From a bacterium (lineage in GTDB: Bacteria; Myxococcota_A; Polyangia; Nannocystales; Nannocystaceae): a stretch of DNA of 37,410 nt. The notes beneath the pieces are model-generated. The model had not been told where the DNA came from, searched no databases, and was given only the letters and a program-made list of their open reading frames with translations. Positions 1-9,142 of the stretch are shown in pieces. The DNA lies in contig JANSYI010000055.1 in NCBI GenBank assembly GCA_024742475.1, positions 1 through 37,410 of the forward strand, read 5' to 3'. Made by a program: the position numbers and the translations under genes. Each line of letters opens with the position of its first letter. Within the stretch, counting starts at the first letter, position 1.

Positions 1-228
1 CCTCTCGGGTCCGTTCCTGCCGACGGGATGCAAAGCGTTACCGCCTTGCGAATCCCACACGCTTCTGACGTTCGCCTCCAAAGAGGCTCTTCGTCAGACG
101 GTTCGTCCTTATTCTCCTATCCAGTTTTCAGGGAGCGTCCCTGGCTGAGGCGCGCTCACCGTTCAGTTTGAAGCTGAGTCGGTGTGGGCCGGTGTGGCCC
201 CTGCGGTGCGCCGCCGTTGGGAGTCGGG
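1..228 (-). other. rRNA operon leader (transcribed leftward, partial)
   Basis: No protein-coding gene is supported in the first 353 bases. Read on the minus strand this stretch lies downstream of an rRNA-type promoter. It contains a segment (about 115-140) reading CTGAAAACTGGATAGGAG, a kind of motif often found in rRNA leaders and spacers, and several short stem-forming repeats. The 16S gene would begin beyond the left edge. This reading fits the right edge, where a 5S gene is also on the minus strand. The identification rests on the promoter layout and on the style of the sequence, because no mature rRNA sequence is visible here. Confidence 0.5.
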
Positions 229-280
229 GGTTTACTCGGGACGGCCGAGTGGGTCAAGAGAAAAGCGAAAGTTTTTTCCG
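229..280 (-). promoter_or_regulatory. Putative rRNA operon promoter with UP-like element
   Basis: On the minus strand a -35 hexamer TTGACC (252-257) is separated by exactly 17 bases from TAAACC (229-234). This gives a sigma-70-type promoter firing leftward. Immediately upstream (about 258-280) is an A/T-rich run unusual for this GC-rich window, resembling an UP element. The -35 is a 5/6 match and the -10 only 3/6, which is common for GC-rich genomes. The promoter points away from vgrG, so it does not drive the T6SS genes. Confidence 0.5.
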
Positions 281-353
281 CCCCGCGATCGCCGCGGCCG
301 CCACGACGTAAAACCCGAATGATCCCGGCAGGTTCAAATTTCCGACGATCGCG

Positions 354-2690
354 CTAGTCGGTGATGTCCAGGCGCTTGGCGGCGATCCTGGTTTGCTCGT
401 TTTCGATGGTCAGGCTCTCGCCTTCCATCCTGATTCGATCGGACGTGACCGACGTCTCGCCTTTCACCTTGATCTCGAGCTTGCCGCCGCTGATCTCGAT
501 GCCACTCGAGGTCAAGGAGATCTCAGTGTCGCCGCACCGAAAGACGATTCCATCGGGTGCATCCACGACCACCTTGCCGTTCTCCAGCGTGGTCGTCGCT
601 CCCGCCCCTCCTTTGAGCTCGATCGCTTGGCTCTCCAGGCTCACCCGCGCGGGACGGGTGTGCAGCACGCTATCGCCGGAGCTGATCTCCACCGCTTGCG
701 GAGCGGTCAGCAGCGTCCGCGGCTCGAGCGTCAGGGCCGTCTCTCCCGAGGCGGCGCCCATCCCCCCGCCAGAGGAGGGCGTGGAGCTGAACCCGATACT
801 CGGCGAGTTCACGAAGAAGGTCGGGGCGTTGAACAGCATCTTGCCGCCCGACGTCGACGTCATGCCTCCGCCGGTCACGAGCCCCCCGCTGCCTTGAAAG
901 TTGAACGTGCCCTCCTTCGCGGTGACGGTGTAGTTGCCCGTCACCGTCGTGGTGGAGTCGGCGCCGACCTTCTGCTCGTACTCGGCCCCGACCTCTTCGC
1001 TCAGCTTGCCTTCGACCTTCTGCGTCGCCTCCCCCTTCACCCAGTGGTCGGCGTTGCGCGTCACGTCGCAGCGGTAGTCCCGCGGCGCGTTGAGGTAGAG
1101 GAGCTCGGACCCCTCGGCGACGTTCATCGCGAACATCGTCCGCGCGTTCGCCGAGGGCCTGCTGCCGGCGATGCTCGAGTAGCTCCACCCCAGCCACGAC
1201 GCGCTCGATGGGAGCTGGGTCCCCGCGCCGGACTTGGCCTCGGACTTCATGTGCCCAGGAGTGTCGGATGGACCGATGTGCAGTGGGCTCTGCTTGGCGT
1301 CGTATTGGCAGCCGATGATCACCGGGTTCTCGCGGCTCCCTTCGAGGAACGCGACGATCACGACGTCGCCCTTGCGCGGGATCCACTGCGTCCCGCCGTA
1401 GGCACCCGCCATCGGCTGCATCACGGGCGCGCGGGTCTGAGGTTCGTCCTTGCCCTCCGTGTCCCAGACGAACTTGATCTTGCACCACAGGCGCCCGTCG
1501 ACATCGACCGCCGCGCCGCTGCTGGCGATTCGCGCGAGCGTGAGCCCCTGGTACTCCTTGGGCGGGCGCTCCATGGGCGCGCGAATGGTGATCGCATCGC
1601 CCGAGGGAGATCGCGTGGGCGTTGCGGTGGTCTTCGCCATGTACCCGCCGTCCTTCCGCTCGAACGACATCGACGTGACCACCGCGTCCACGGGAGATCC
1701 CTCGTCTTCGAGCGGCATGGTCCGCCCTGCGAGTCCGCCCAAGATGCTGGTGTCGAACTCGAAACCGTTCTGCGCGGTGGCCGAGCGGTCCGCAAAGAGC
1801 TCGGCGCTCGCCTTGTACGTGGCATCGGGGCTCTCCCCTTCGGCGTGGCGGACGGCCGTCCAGCGCAGCTCCTTGGCTTGCGCCGGGAGACTGGAGTCGG
1901 ACATTCCGAACTGGCCGATGTTCAGGTTGGGGCTCTGAACGGGGTCGAACCCGGAGAACATCGCGCTGCTCGAGCCCGAGCTGGTCTGGTGACGCACGTT
2001 GGTGACGAAGTTCGAGCCCTCGGAGCTCGTCAGCGAGATGCGCTCGTCGTAGGGCAGCGTCGGTTTCGCGAACGCCGCGTTCTCGTTGCAAAGCACGAGC
2101 ACCTCGGTCGCCCCCGACTCGTGGTCGAAGTAGCTGTTGATGCCCGACTCGTAGAAGAGGCGCTGCGCGAACGCGAGGGCAGACTCGCCGGGCGAGCGCG
2201 TGATCAACGGGATCGTCTCGCCTGGCTGCGCCTTGTTCTGGATCTGTCGGCCGTAGCCTGCGAGTTCCTCCTCGAGGACCTGCTGCAGGACGAATGCATG
2301 CGTCCGGTTGTGCCAGGCTTGCGGCTTGTCCTTGTGATGCTCGAGCAGCGCGAACGCGGGGACGACCTCGAGCGAGAACCCCATGCGGGACTTGTCGTCG
2401 TTGGTTTGGTCCTTGAGCTGCTGCTCGTAGAAGGAGTTCGCGATCAGGCCCTTGATCTCGCAGCCCGCGTCCTCTTCCCCTTTGCGCTCCAGACGAAGGG
2501 TCACCTCGCGGTGACGGAGGCTGCGGTTTACGGTGACGCCGTTCTTACCCCTCCCGACCTCGAGGACGCAGTCCACGGTCAACTTGTAGGGGGAGTTGAG
2601 CTCCTCTTCGTACGACACGTCGCCGACGGAGCGCACTACGAAGCCGGCCACCGTCAGGGTGCACTCGACGCTGGAGAACGATTCGGACAT
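354..2690 (-). CDS. vgrG: T6SS spike protein VgrG (TssI)
   Basis: This 778-residue protein is the trimeric spike that caps the T6SS tube and pierces target cells. The first ~380 residues match the gp27-like (phage baseplate hub) part of VgrG. Residues ~395-475 form the gp5-type OB-fold, with the signature run GRLWCKIKFVWD, then WIPRKGD and ENPVIIGCQYD. Residues ~530-778 are a repetitive, Gly/Thr-rich beta-helix ending in short SDRIRMEG / NEQTRIAA type strands. There is no recognisable extra effector domain after the beta-helix, so this looks like a structural rather than 'evolved' VgrG. The start is supported by GAGGT six bases upstream. It is the last gene of the leftward operon, 74 bases after tssA, with two small hairpins in between. 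Confidence 0.95.
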   Translation of the reverse strand: MSESFSSVECTLTVAGFVVRSVGDVSYEEELNSPYKLTVDCVLEVGRGKNGVTVNRSLRHREVTLRLERKGEEDAGCEIKGLIANSFYEQQLKDQTNDDKSRMGFSLEVVPAFALLEHHKDKPQAWHNRTHAFVLQQVLEEELAGYGRQIQNKAQPGETIPLITRSPGESALAFAQRLFYESGINSYFDHESGATEVLVLCNENAAFAKPTLPYDERISLTSSEGSNFVTNVRHQTSSGSSSAMFSGFDPVQSPNLNIGQFGMSDSSLPAQAKELRWTAVRHAEGESPDATYKASAELFADRSATAQNGFEFDTSILGGLAGRTMPLEDEGSPVDAVVTSMSFERKDGGYMAKTTATPTRSPSGDAITIRAPMERPPKEYQGLTLARIASSGAAVDVDGRLWCKIKFVWDTEGKDEPQTRAPVMQPMAGAYGGTQWIPRKGDVVIVAFLEGSRENPVIIGCQYDAKQSPLHIGPSDTPGHMKSEAKSGAGTQLPSSASWLGWSYSSIAGSRPSANARTMFAMNVAEGSELLYLNAPRDYRCDVTRNADHWVKGEATQKVEGKLSEEVGAEYEQKVGADSTTTVTGNYTVTAKEGTFNFQGSGGLVTGGGMTSTSGGKMLFNAPTFFVNSPSIGFSSTPSSGGGMGAASGETALTLEPRTLLTAPQAVEISSGDSVLHTRPARVSLESQAIELKGGAGATTTLENGKVVVDAPDGIVFRCGDTEISLTSSGIEISGGKLEIKVKGETSVTSDRIRMEGESLTIENEQTRIAAKRLDITD

Positions 2691-2707
2691 GATCTACCTC
2701 GGCGGTG

Positions 2708-2756
2708 AGCCTCACGTTCAAGTGTGAGGCTTTGTGGGGGTATCCGCCACACCCCC
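2708..2756 (-). repeat. Tandem hairpins between tssA and vgrG
   Basis: Two perfect inverted repeats occupy the tssA-vgrG gap. One pairs AGCCTCAC (2708-2715) with GTGAGGCT (2724-2731) across an 8-base loop. The other pairs GTGGGGG (2734-2740) with CACCCCC (2750-2756) across a 9-base loop. Neither is followed by a T tract on the minus strand, so they are not classic terminators. They could stabilise or process the mRNA, or lower vgrG expression relative to the upstream sheath genes. Confidence 0.45.
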
Positions 2757-2764
2757 CTACGGGA

Positions 2765-4168
2765 CTACGGCGGAAGAATGGCGAGCAGCGCCGCCGGATC
2801 GAGCGCGGAAAGCTCGTCCATCAGGTGCTCGTCCTCGGGGCCCAAGCCGAACGAGTCGCGCTTGGTGGACAAGTAGCCGGCAATGCACGCGGCGAAGATC
2901 GACGGATCCCACTCTTTGACCTGCATTTGCCGCAGGTGGTTGTGAAGGCCGCGAAACACGACGTGGGCGTTGTTGGCGGAGTTGGCGGCCCCAAACGCGT
3001 CGGCCAGGGTCACGCTACGCGAGAATCGAACCCTGCCGTCGGGATGCGCGATCCAGCTCGACGCTTCGAGCAGCGCTTCGCGAAGCTTGCCCTCTTCGAA
3101 CAGCACCCGGACTTCTTTGGGCAGCACCTCGTCGGACGAGCCCTGGCTCTCCTGGGCCTCGAACACCGACTCTTGAATCCACGCCCGGGTCGCCTCGGAT
3201 GCGAGCGGTCGTCCCGCCGCGTCGGTGGCCACGACGAGGTCCGGAGCCCGGGCGAGCAAGTCTCGGAGCACGCCAACGACGCCGTCGACCGCGCTGCGGT
3301 CGAACACGTGCGCGGCCGAACGCGCGACATAGAAGGTGAGGTCCAGCCAGAACGGGCTGCCCGCGAACGCCGCCTCGGCGCGATCGAGCAGCTCTTGCCA
3401 CGCCTCGCGCGCAAAGAGGCCCTCCATCTCTTGCGCCGCGTCCTGATCGATCGCGACGTCGAGCACGCCCTCTTCGAGCGGCGGGACCGAGTCCCACAGC
3501 GCCCAACGATGCAGCCGGAGCCCCCGGGGAGTTCGGTTGGCGACACTCTCGTGACCCAAGACCGCGACTGCGAGCTCGGCGAACTCTGGATCGAACCGAC
3601 CGAGGACTTCGGCGCGCTGCTCCTCTTCGGACAGCTTGATCGCCACCCGCTCCATCGCGATGGACTGCGCGCGGCGAACGGATGTGGGGTCGACCTCGAG
3701 CCCTGCAACGACGTTGGCGATCGCGTCGAAGTCGTTGACCAGCGCCCCCTTCTCCTCGCCGGTCAGCGTCGGCGCGTGCGCTTCGAGCTGAATCTCCAGG
3801 CGCTCGGCGAACCAGGCGAGAATCGACTTTCTCGCCCGAGGTCGGCGAGGGTGCGTGCCCGCGCCGAACTCACCGAGCATCTTCTGCAGAAGCGTGAGCG
3901 CGACCGGAAGCGACTCGGAGCCCTCGACGGCCAGCTGAGCGATCACCCAGTAGACCGCGCATCGCAGGTCCTTCCCGCACTCTTTGAGCAGATGGCCGCT
4001 GTGCGTGGCGACCACCGCCCAGTCGACCGGAACGAGGTCGACGCCACCGATCTTGGCAAGCTCGTTGCCAATGGTCTCGAACTCCTCCGTGTTCCGAGGA
4101 TCCTGACCAGCAGGATCCTCGCCTGGAAACGGAGCAAGAAGGGCGTCGACCGCTTCCGGTGCGAGCAT
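2765..4168 (-). CDS. tssA: T6SS baseplate/cap protein TssA (VasJ-type)
   Basis: This 467-residue protein has an ImpA-type N-terminus: residues ~5-120 include FPGEDPAGQDPRNTEEFETI, then WAVVATHSGHLLKECGKDLR and a long helical stretch. Its C-terminal half resembles the VasJ group of TssA proteins (for example FWLDLTFYVARSA), with helices full of Ala and Leu. TssA proteins coordinate baseplate docking and sheath polymerisation. The start ATG shares a base with the tssC stop (TGATG, 4166-4170), so translation is probably coupled. It lies between tssC and vgrG in the tail operon. The family assignment is firm. The exact TssA subclass is inferred from the C-terminus. Confidence 0.88.
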   Translation of the reverse strand: MLAPEAVDALLAPFPGEDPAGQDPRNTEEFETIGNELAKIGGVDLVPVDWAVVATHSGHLLKECGKDLRCAVYWVIAQLAVEGSESLPVALTLLQKMLGEFGAGTHPRRPRARKSILAWFAERLEIQLEAHAPTLTGEEKGALVNDFDAIANVVAGLEVDPTSVRRAQSIAMERVAIKLSEEEQRAEVLGRFDPEFAELAVAVLGHESVANRTPRGLRLHRWALWDSVPPLEEGVLDVAIDQDAAQEMEGLFAREAWQELLDRAEAAFAGSPFWLDLTFYVARSAAHVFDRSAVDGVVGVLRDLLARAPDLVVATDAAGRPLASEATRAWIQESVFEAQESQGSSDEVLPKEVRVLFEEGKLREALLEASSWIAHPDGRVRFSRSVTLADAFGAANSANNAHVVFRGLHNHLRQMQVKEWDPSIFAACIAGYLSTKRDSFGLGPEDEHLMDELSALDPAALLAILPP

Positions 4169-5658
4169 CAGTCTTCAGCCGCCAACGACTTGTCGAGCTT
4201 GCCCACGAGCGAGAGCGAGAAGTCGGCGCCCATGTACTTGAAGTGCGGGACCACCTGCAGCTTGATCTTGTACCAACCGGCGTTGCCCGGGACGTCTTCG
4301 ACCCAGACGCCCGACTCTTTGAACGGGAACTTCGACTTCATGAACGGGGTCGAGGCGGTCTTGCAGGTGTGCTGGGTGAGCCACCACTGAAGGCGGCTCT
4401 GCAGGATCTCGCGCGAGATGTAGCTGCCGATGAGCTCGCGCTGCATGACCTTGAGGTAGTGCGCGACGCGGCTGATGAGGAACATGTAGGGCAGCTGCGT
4501 GCCCAAGCGGTAGTTCAGCTCGCTGTCCTTGTCGTCCCGACCGAAGGTCTTGGCCTTCTGCACCGAGTTGGCGGAGAAGAACGCGGCGTTGTCTGAGCCC
4601 TTGCGGAAGGTGAGCCCGATGAACCCCTCTTCGGACAGCTCGTACTCACGGCGCTCGGAGAGCTGCACCTCGACCGGAAGCTTGGTCTGTAGCTTGCCCA
4701 TCGCTTCGTACTGGTGAAGCGGCAGGTCCTCGACCTCGCCACCCGACTGGGGACCGATGATGTCGGCGCACCAAGACGTCGTTGCGAACGCCTCGGCGCA
4801 ACGCGCCGCCATGGCAAAGGACGCGGGCCCCCAGAGGTAGTTGTCGTGCTTGTCGCGCACGTCTTCGACGAAGTGGAACGCGCGCTCGGTGTTCTGCCCA
4901 GGCTCGTACGGCTGACGCAGCATGAACCGCGGCATACACAGGCCGATGTAGCGGGAGTCGTCGTTCTCACGGAACGCCCGCCACTTGGCGTACTCGGGAC
5001 CCTCGAAGTGCGCCTTGAGGTCGCGCATCTTCGGGAGGCCTTCGAACGACTCGTCACCGAACATGTCCGGCGGCGTGTTGGCGAGCAGCGGCACGTGAGC
5101 CATCGCGCTGACCGAAGCCAGGTTCTGCATGAGCCGGATGTCTTCGAAGCCATGCGAGAAGTCGAAGTCCGTCACGACCGCGCCGTAGGGAACGCCGCCG
5201 AACGTGCCGTACTCGCTGGTGTACAGCGAGCGGTAGTACCCCGACTTTACGATCTCCGGAGAGTCCTCGAAGTCGTCGATCAGGTCCTGCTTGGTCGTGT
5301 TGATGACCTCGACCTGCACGTTCTGCCGCTCGTCGCTGTGGTCGACGAGGTACTTGAGGCTGCGCCAGGTCGACTCGAGCTTCTGGAACTCGTCGGTGTG
5401 CATGATCTCGTTGACCTGCGACTCGAGCCGCTTGTCGATCTCCGAGATCATCAGGTCGACCGCCGTACGGTCGACCTTCTTGAACTTGTCGCTGTTGGTC
5501 AGCAGCTCGGCCATGAAGGCCGAGACGCCACGCTTGGCAACGCCCACGGCGTCGGCATCGGCCGACGATACGACCGCACCCTCGAGCAGCGTGTCGAGAA
5601 GGCTCCCTTCCTGCTCGACTGTCTGCGTCCCACTCTCGTTTTCGGTCTTGGTGCTCAT
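4168..5658 (-). CDS. tssC: T6SS sheath large subunit TssC (VipB)
   Basis: This 496-residue protein is the large subunit of the contractile sheath. Family hallmarks are LESTWRSLKYLVDHS (residues ~68-82), LIDDFEDSPEIVKSG, YGTFGGVPYGAVVTDFDF, and the C-terminal TFRKGSDNAAFFSANSVQKA with LPYMFLISRVAHYLKVMQR. The length is as expected for VipB proteins. Its ATG overlaps the tssB stop (ATGA, 5655-5658), the normal tssB-tssC coupling that keeps sheath subunits stoichiometric. No clpV/tssH disassembly ATPase is present in this window. Confidence 0.97.
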   Translation of the reverse strand: MSTKTENESGTQTVEQEGSLLDTLLEGAVVSSADADAVGVAKRGVSAFMAELLTNSDKFKKVDRTAVDLMISEIDKRLESQVNEIMHTDEFQKLESTWRSLKYLVDHSDERQNVQVEVINTTKQDLIDDFEDSPEIVKSGYYRSLYTSEYGTFGGVPYGAVVTDFDFSHGFEDIRLMQNLASVSAMAHVPLLANTPPDMFGDESFEGLPKMRDLKAHFEGPEYAKWRAFRENDDSRYIGLCMPRFMLRQPYEPGQNTERAFHFVEDVRDKHDNYLWGPASFAMAARCAEAFATTSWCADIIGPQSGGEVEDLPLHQYEAMGKLQTKLPVEVQLSERREYELSEEGFIGLTFRKGSDNAAFFSANSVQKAKTFGRDDKDSELNYRLGTQLPYMFLISRVAHYLKVMQRELIGSYISREILQSRLQWWLTQHTCKTASTPFMKSKFPFKESGVWVEDVPGNAGWYKIKLQVVPHFKYMGADFSLSLVGKLDKSLAAED

Positions 5659-6143
5659 TTACCCTCCTCGTCGAGGCCGAGTTCGGCCATCAGCTTGGCG
5701 CGTGCGCTCTTGTCCTTGAGGATGTCCTCGATCTGCTTGCGGAATTCGCGGCGGTTGCCCAGTGGTGATTTGAGGGCCGACAGCGCCTCCCGCAGCTCGA
5801 GCAGCTTGGCCAGCTCGGGCACCTGCTTGGCGATGCCCCCCGGCGTGAAGTCCTTCATCGACTGAAACTGGAGGTTGACCCCAAACTCGCCGCCCTCGTC
5901 GTCGAGCTTGTTGTCCACGCTGACGCCCAGCTTGACCTTGGTCTCGCGCAGCACGTCATTGAAGTTGTCCTTGCCGATACGAACCGGCTCCCGCTCTTCG
6001 AACGGGCGGTCGTCCCCCTCCCCGGTCACATCGGCGAGCACGAGCATCTTGAACGGAAGCTCGATCGTCTCGTTGGGTCGGATCGCTGAGCGATACGTGA
6101 TGTTGATGCGCTCTTTGGGGGCCTTCGATGGTTTCTTCGCCAC
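5655..6143 (-). CDS. tssB: T6SS sheath small subunit TssB (VipA)
   Basis: This ~162-residue protein is the small sheath subunit that pairs with TssC. Its core reads RINITYRS, ELPFKMLVLADVTG and FNDVLRETKVKLGVSVDN, then LQFQSMKDFTPGGIAKQVPE, all classic TssB landmarks. I place the start at the GTG codon 6141-6143 (VAKKPSKAPK), which follows a GAGAGAAG ribosome-binding site. An upstream in-frame extension to 6221 would add 26 unconserved, Arg/Pro-rich residues. The gap to tssG (about 144 bases) is the longest inside this operon. It holds no gene and only a small weak stem. Confidence 0.95.
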   Translation of the reverse strand: MAKKPSKAPKERINITYRSAIRPNETIELPFKMLVLADVTGEGDDRPFEEREPVRIGKDNFNDVLRETKVKLGVSVDNKLDDEGGEFGVNLQFQSMKDFTPGGIAKQVPELAKLLELREALSALKSPLGNRREFRKQIEDILKDKSARAKLMAELGLDEEGK

Positions 6144-6287
6144 GCTTGCTTCTCTCGCAGTCAGGCCCGCTGCGGGGCCACAGGGTTGAGGGAGTCGGCG
6201 GCCTGCGCCCAAACGGCGCAAGTCCCCGGGATCTCATCACACTCGGGTCGCGGTCTCAAGGCCACCCGGCGCGCTGTCGGTGTTGTT

Positions 6288-7370
6288 TCAGTTGGCACGG
6301 GCACCTCCTGCGGGTCCGGCGGGGAGCTCGTGCACCGTGACGGTGACGGACTCGTCCTTGTCTCGCCGCGCCGTGATGCAGGCGTCACGAGCAATTCGGC
6401 GCTGCCCCAGCACGAACGGAGGAAATGCCCGAGTACGGATGTGCAGCTCGAGCTTCATGACCGCGGCGGCGGGCGACAGCGTGTCGACGAGGTCGGCGAC
6501 GCGTCGAAAGACCCGACCGCCCGGGGAAAACCGCTGAGCCTGGGAGGGTAACAGTGGCCCGACCACGATTCGGGCCTCGTGGGCAGGGTGTCGCACGCTG
6601 GTCCCGATGACGAACGTGTGGCCGGACTGGTGATTTCTGCGGCCGATGGCGTTGCATTGCTCAGCGTCGAGTGGGACCCAGCCGCCAGTGAACTCGCGGA
6701 CGTCGAGCTCCGCTTGGTCGAGCTCGTCGGCGAGCAGTGAACGGAGGCTGTTGCGAAGACTCCGCGGGGTGGCGGGACCGGCCGCAAAGAGCGGCGAGAT
6801 GTGAAGCAGCTGCAGCCGGTTGGCGCCGCGATGCGCACAGCTGTGCACGTCGAAGCCTGCGAACTGCAGAGCACGGCGCGCGACCGCGTCGCTCGCGTCG
6901 CTGAGCATTTCGGCGGGAAAGTCGTACTGCGCGACCCCCCGGTAGAAGAGCGCCGTGAGTCGGTTGTGGAAGAGGTCGAGGAACTCTCGCTGCAGCGCAG
7001 CGGAAGGCTCGTCTTGAACGAACTCGGCGACCATGTACAGCGGCAACGGGCTGTCGGTCCCCGTCAGGCCGAGCACGCACGTCACCAGCTCGTACACCCA
7101 CTCGGTCTTCTCCTTGGGGACGCCCTTCGTCCACGTAGGATGGGACTCGATCGTCGAAACCTCGTTGGGCTGGGACATCATCGACGGCTGGTGCGAAAAG
7201 CGGATGTTCTCCTTCGAGAACGGCCCCTCCCCGCCGATGCGAACCTGCGTGTCGAGCAGTCGCTCGAGCAAGCGAACCGCAGGAAAGAACCCCATGCGCG
7301 TGGGTCCCGGCGCAGCGAGTCGCTCGAGCAGGGCTACCGCAGCTCTCTCGTAGCGTTCCGTGGTTTCCAC
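6288..7370 (-). CDS. tssG: T6SS baseplate protein TssG
   Basis: This 360-residue protein is the TssG (VasB/ImpH) wedge component of the baseplate. Recognisable landmarks are FFPAVRLLERLL near residue 30, ENIRFSHQPSMMSQPNEV, VYELVTCVLGLTGTDSPLPLYM, LDLFHNRLTALFYRG, and a C-terminal GHTFVIGTSVRHPAHEARI region. The start codon is GTG (7368-7370), preceded by a GAGG ribosome-binding site. It lies inside the end of tssF, giving a 37-base overlap and hence translational coupling. TssG works with TssF and TssE in the 2:1 wedge complex, and all three genes are adjacent here. Confidence 0.95.
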   Translation of the reverse strand: METTERYERAAVALLERLAAPGPTRMGFFPAVRLLERLLDTQVRIGGEGPFSKENIRFSHQPSMMSQPNEVSTIESHPTWTKGVPKEKTEWVYELVTCVLGLTGTDSPLPLYMVAEFVQDEPSAALQREFLDLFHNRLTALFYRGVAQYDFPAEMLSDASDAVARRALQFAGFDVHSCAHRGANRLQLLHISPLFAAGPATPRSLRNSLRSLLADELDQAELDVREFTGGWVPLDAEQCNAIGRRNHQSGHTFVIGTSVRHPAHEARIVVGPLLPSQAQRFSPGGRVFRRVADLVDTLSPAAAVMKLELHIRTRAFPPFVLGQRRIARDACITARRDKDESVTVTVHELPAGPAGGARAN

Positions 7371-9055
7371 GTGTACCTCGCTCCCGAGGGCGCGACCTCG
7401 AGCGACATGATGTTGAAGGAGTTGAGCCCGACACGACGTGCAAAGAGATCGTCGAGCATCTCACCGAGCACGTAGGCCTCGCTCACCAGCGCGAAGCTCT
7501 TCGCGTCCACGACGACCGTGGTCCGCGTGCCCGTGACGGGTGCTCCGGCGATGAGTCGCACACATGTCTGGACTCGTACTTCACGGATCGATTCAATCGA
7601 GCGACCGTTGATCCGGTCGAGGGAGGGGTTGGACCCCGCAGCGAAGTTGTAAGCGCGCAAGACCGAGCGCAGCGACGCAGCGTCGAGTATGTCCTTGCGG
7701 GACAATGAAAGGTGCGCGCCCAGCTGCCACAGCAGCTCCGCGTTGTCGTGTGGGTACAGAGGCGGCGATACGGGCTTGATGTTCGAGAATGGAACGGACG
7801 AGCCCGCACCCCGCACCGGGTCGCAGAGCTGCCCGATCCCGAGTTCACACGCCAGGGCCCGATTGCTGCACAGGCCGCGCATCGACAGCACCTCGACGCC
7901 CAAGGGCGGCTTCCGATCGAGGGTCGAGACGAGGGAGATGAACCGCTGGGTGCCCGCCCCGTTTGGGGCAGCTTCGCGCTTGGTGACGAAGTAGCTGGAG
8001 ACGTCCTTCTCGGCTGAGCCCGCGCTGGAGAAGTCGTTGAACTCCACCTGTAGCTCCGGCCCCAAGCCGAGGACCTCTGTGACCGCCCAGACCTCGGAGT
8101 GATTGTTGCGGTGCCGGGCGACGCGAAGCAGCTGCCAGGGGTTGTAGACGTCGACCCGGACGGGCTCGAGGTCGATCTCGAACAGGTTGATCACCGGCGT
8201 GCAGTGCAGCCGGATGTCGCCCTGGGTCACGGTCTTGGGCAGCTTGGGCGCGCCGCTGAACCGGCAGCGAAGCTGAAACTCCCCCCGCGCGTCCGGGCCC
8301 AGCGCAGGAAGGTCGATGAAGGCGAACTTGGCGGGACAGGAGAAGAACTCCGCGATGCGACTGAAGCCGTCGTGCTCGAGCGACTGCGCCGGCATCAAGC
8401 TCACGTCGTCGCCATGGCCAACCCCTCGGATCGACTCGACCGGCAGCGTGGCTTTGCGTTCGTCGTCCACGTAGAGGCCGATGTCCTCGCAGTGGCGTAA
8501 GAACCAGGTTCGCAGCCCGGTCCAAAGCTGGGGGTCGCCCTGAAAGAAGAACCTGACCGGATGCTCGCCGACCGCAGCGTCTTTTTGCTCGGCGCCCCGC
8601 ATCGACAGGACGAGCTCGTCGACGCCTTCGAGCGGCTTGCGGTGCTCGATGCCCTCGAGCGTCAGCGGCAGCAGCAGGACGGGTGCGGTCGTCTGAAACC
8701 GACTCTCGACGCCCGATCCACCGGTTCCGGTGAGCTGCGTCCCGCGTGGAACCAGCTCGGGGACCCGGAGGCCTTGAACCTCGGGCCGATATTCGACCAC
8801 GGATGTCGGGGGGACGAACCGGGCCAGCGCAGGGACGAGCATGCCTGCATAGGCGGCCGCGAGTTCGGGAACGGCGTCATCGATTCGCTCACGAATCGCA
8901 GCCGTCAAGAAGGCGACGCCCTCGAGGAGACGTTCGACGTCGGGGTCGTCGGATCGCTCCGCGAGCAGGCCCGCCGTTCGCGGGTGCTTCTTGGCCAGAG
9001 CGCGGCCTTGTTCCCGCAGGTAGGCCAGCTCCGATTCGTAGTATCGCGCTTTCAA
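7334..9055 (-). CDS. tssF: T6SS baseplate protein TssF
   Basis: This 573-residue protein is TssF (VasA/ImpG), the main wedge protein. The N-terminus KARYYESELAYLREQGRALA and the following KKHPRTAGLLAERSDDPDVE are family signatures, as are VERLLEGVAFLTAAIRERID and the C-terminal NSFNIMSLEV. The start is TTG (9053-9055), supported by GGAGGCCGGGA directly upstream and by exact alignment with the usual TssF N-terminus. Length and domain content are normal. It follows tssE after 87 bases and overlaps tssG. Confidence 0.96.
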   Translation of the reverse strand: MKARYYESELAYLREQGRALAKKHPRTAGLLAERSDDPDVERLLEGVAFLTAAIRERIDDAVPELAAAYAGMLVPALARFVPPTSVVEYRPEVQGLRVPELVPRGTQLTGTGGSGVESRFQTTAPVLLLPLTLEGIEHRKPLEGVDELVLSMRGAEQKDAAVGEHPVRFFFQGDPQLWTGLRTWFLRHCEDIGLYVDDERKATLPVESIRGVGHGDDVSLMPAQSLEHDGFSRIAEFFSCPAKFAFIDLPALGPDARGEFQLRCRFSGAPKLPKTVTQGDIRLHCTPVINLFEIDLEPVRVDVYNPWQLLRVARHRNNHSEVWAVTEVLGLGPELQVEFNDFSSAGSAEKDVSSYFVTKREAAPNGAGTQRFISLVSTLDRKPPLGVEVLSMRGLCSNRALACELGIGQLCDPVRGAGSSVPFSNIKPVSPPLYPHDNAELLWQLGAHLSLSRKDILDAASLRSVLRAYNFAAGSNPSLDRINGRSIESIREVRVQTCVRLIAGAPVTGTRTTVVVDAKSFALVSEAYVLGEMLDDLFARRVGLNSFNIMSLEVAPSGARYTWKPRNATRELR

Positions 9056-9142
9056 TCCCGGCCTCCACCCATGGAAACTCGCCCGCTCACCGCGTGGAGT
9101 CTATCCGCTGCGGCGAGCCGGCCCTATCAAGGCGCAGAACTT

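Noticed and set aside
300..353. Possible terminator after vgrG
   Set aside because: A C/G-rich segment followed by TTTT is present on the minus strand, but I could not form a convincing stem of six or more pairs.
393..2708. Long plus-strand open frame opposite vgrG (771 codons)
   Set aside because: It is a shadow of the GC-rich vgrG reading frame: Arg/Leu/Ala-rich, no family resemblance, and the minus frame is an unmistakable VgrG.
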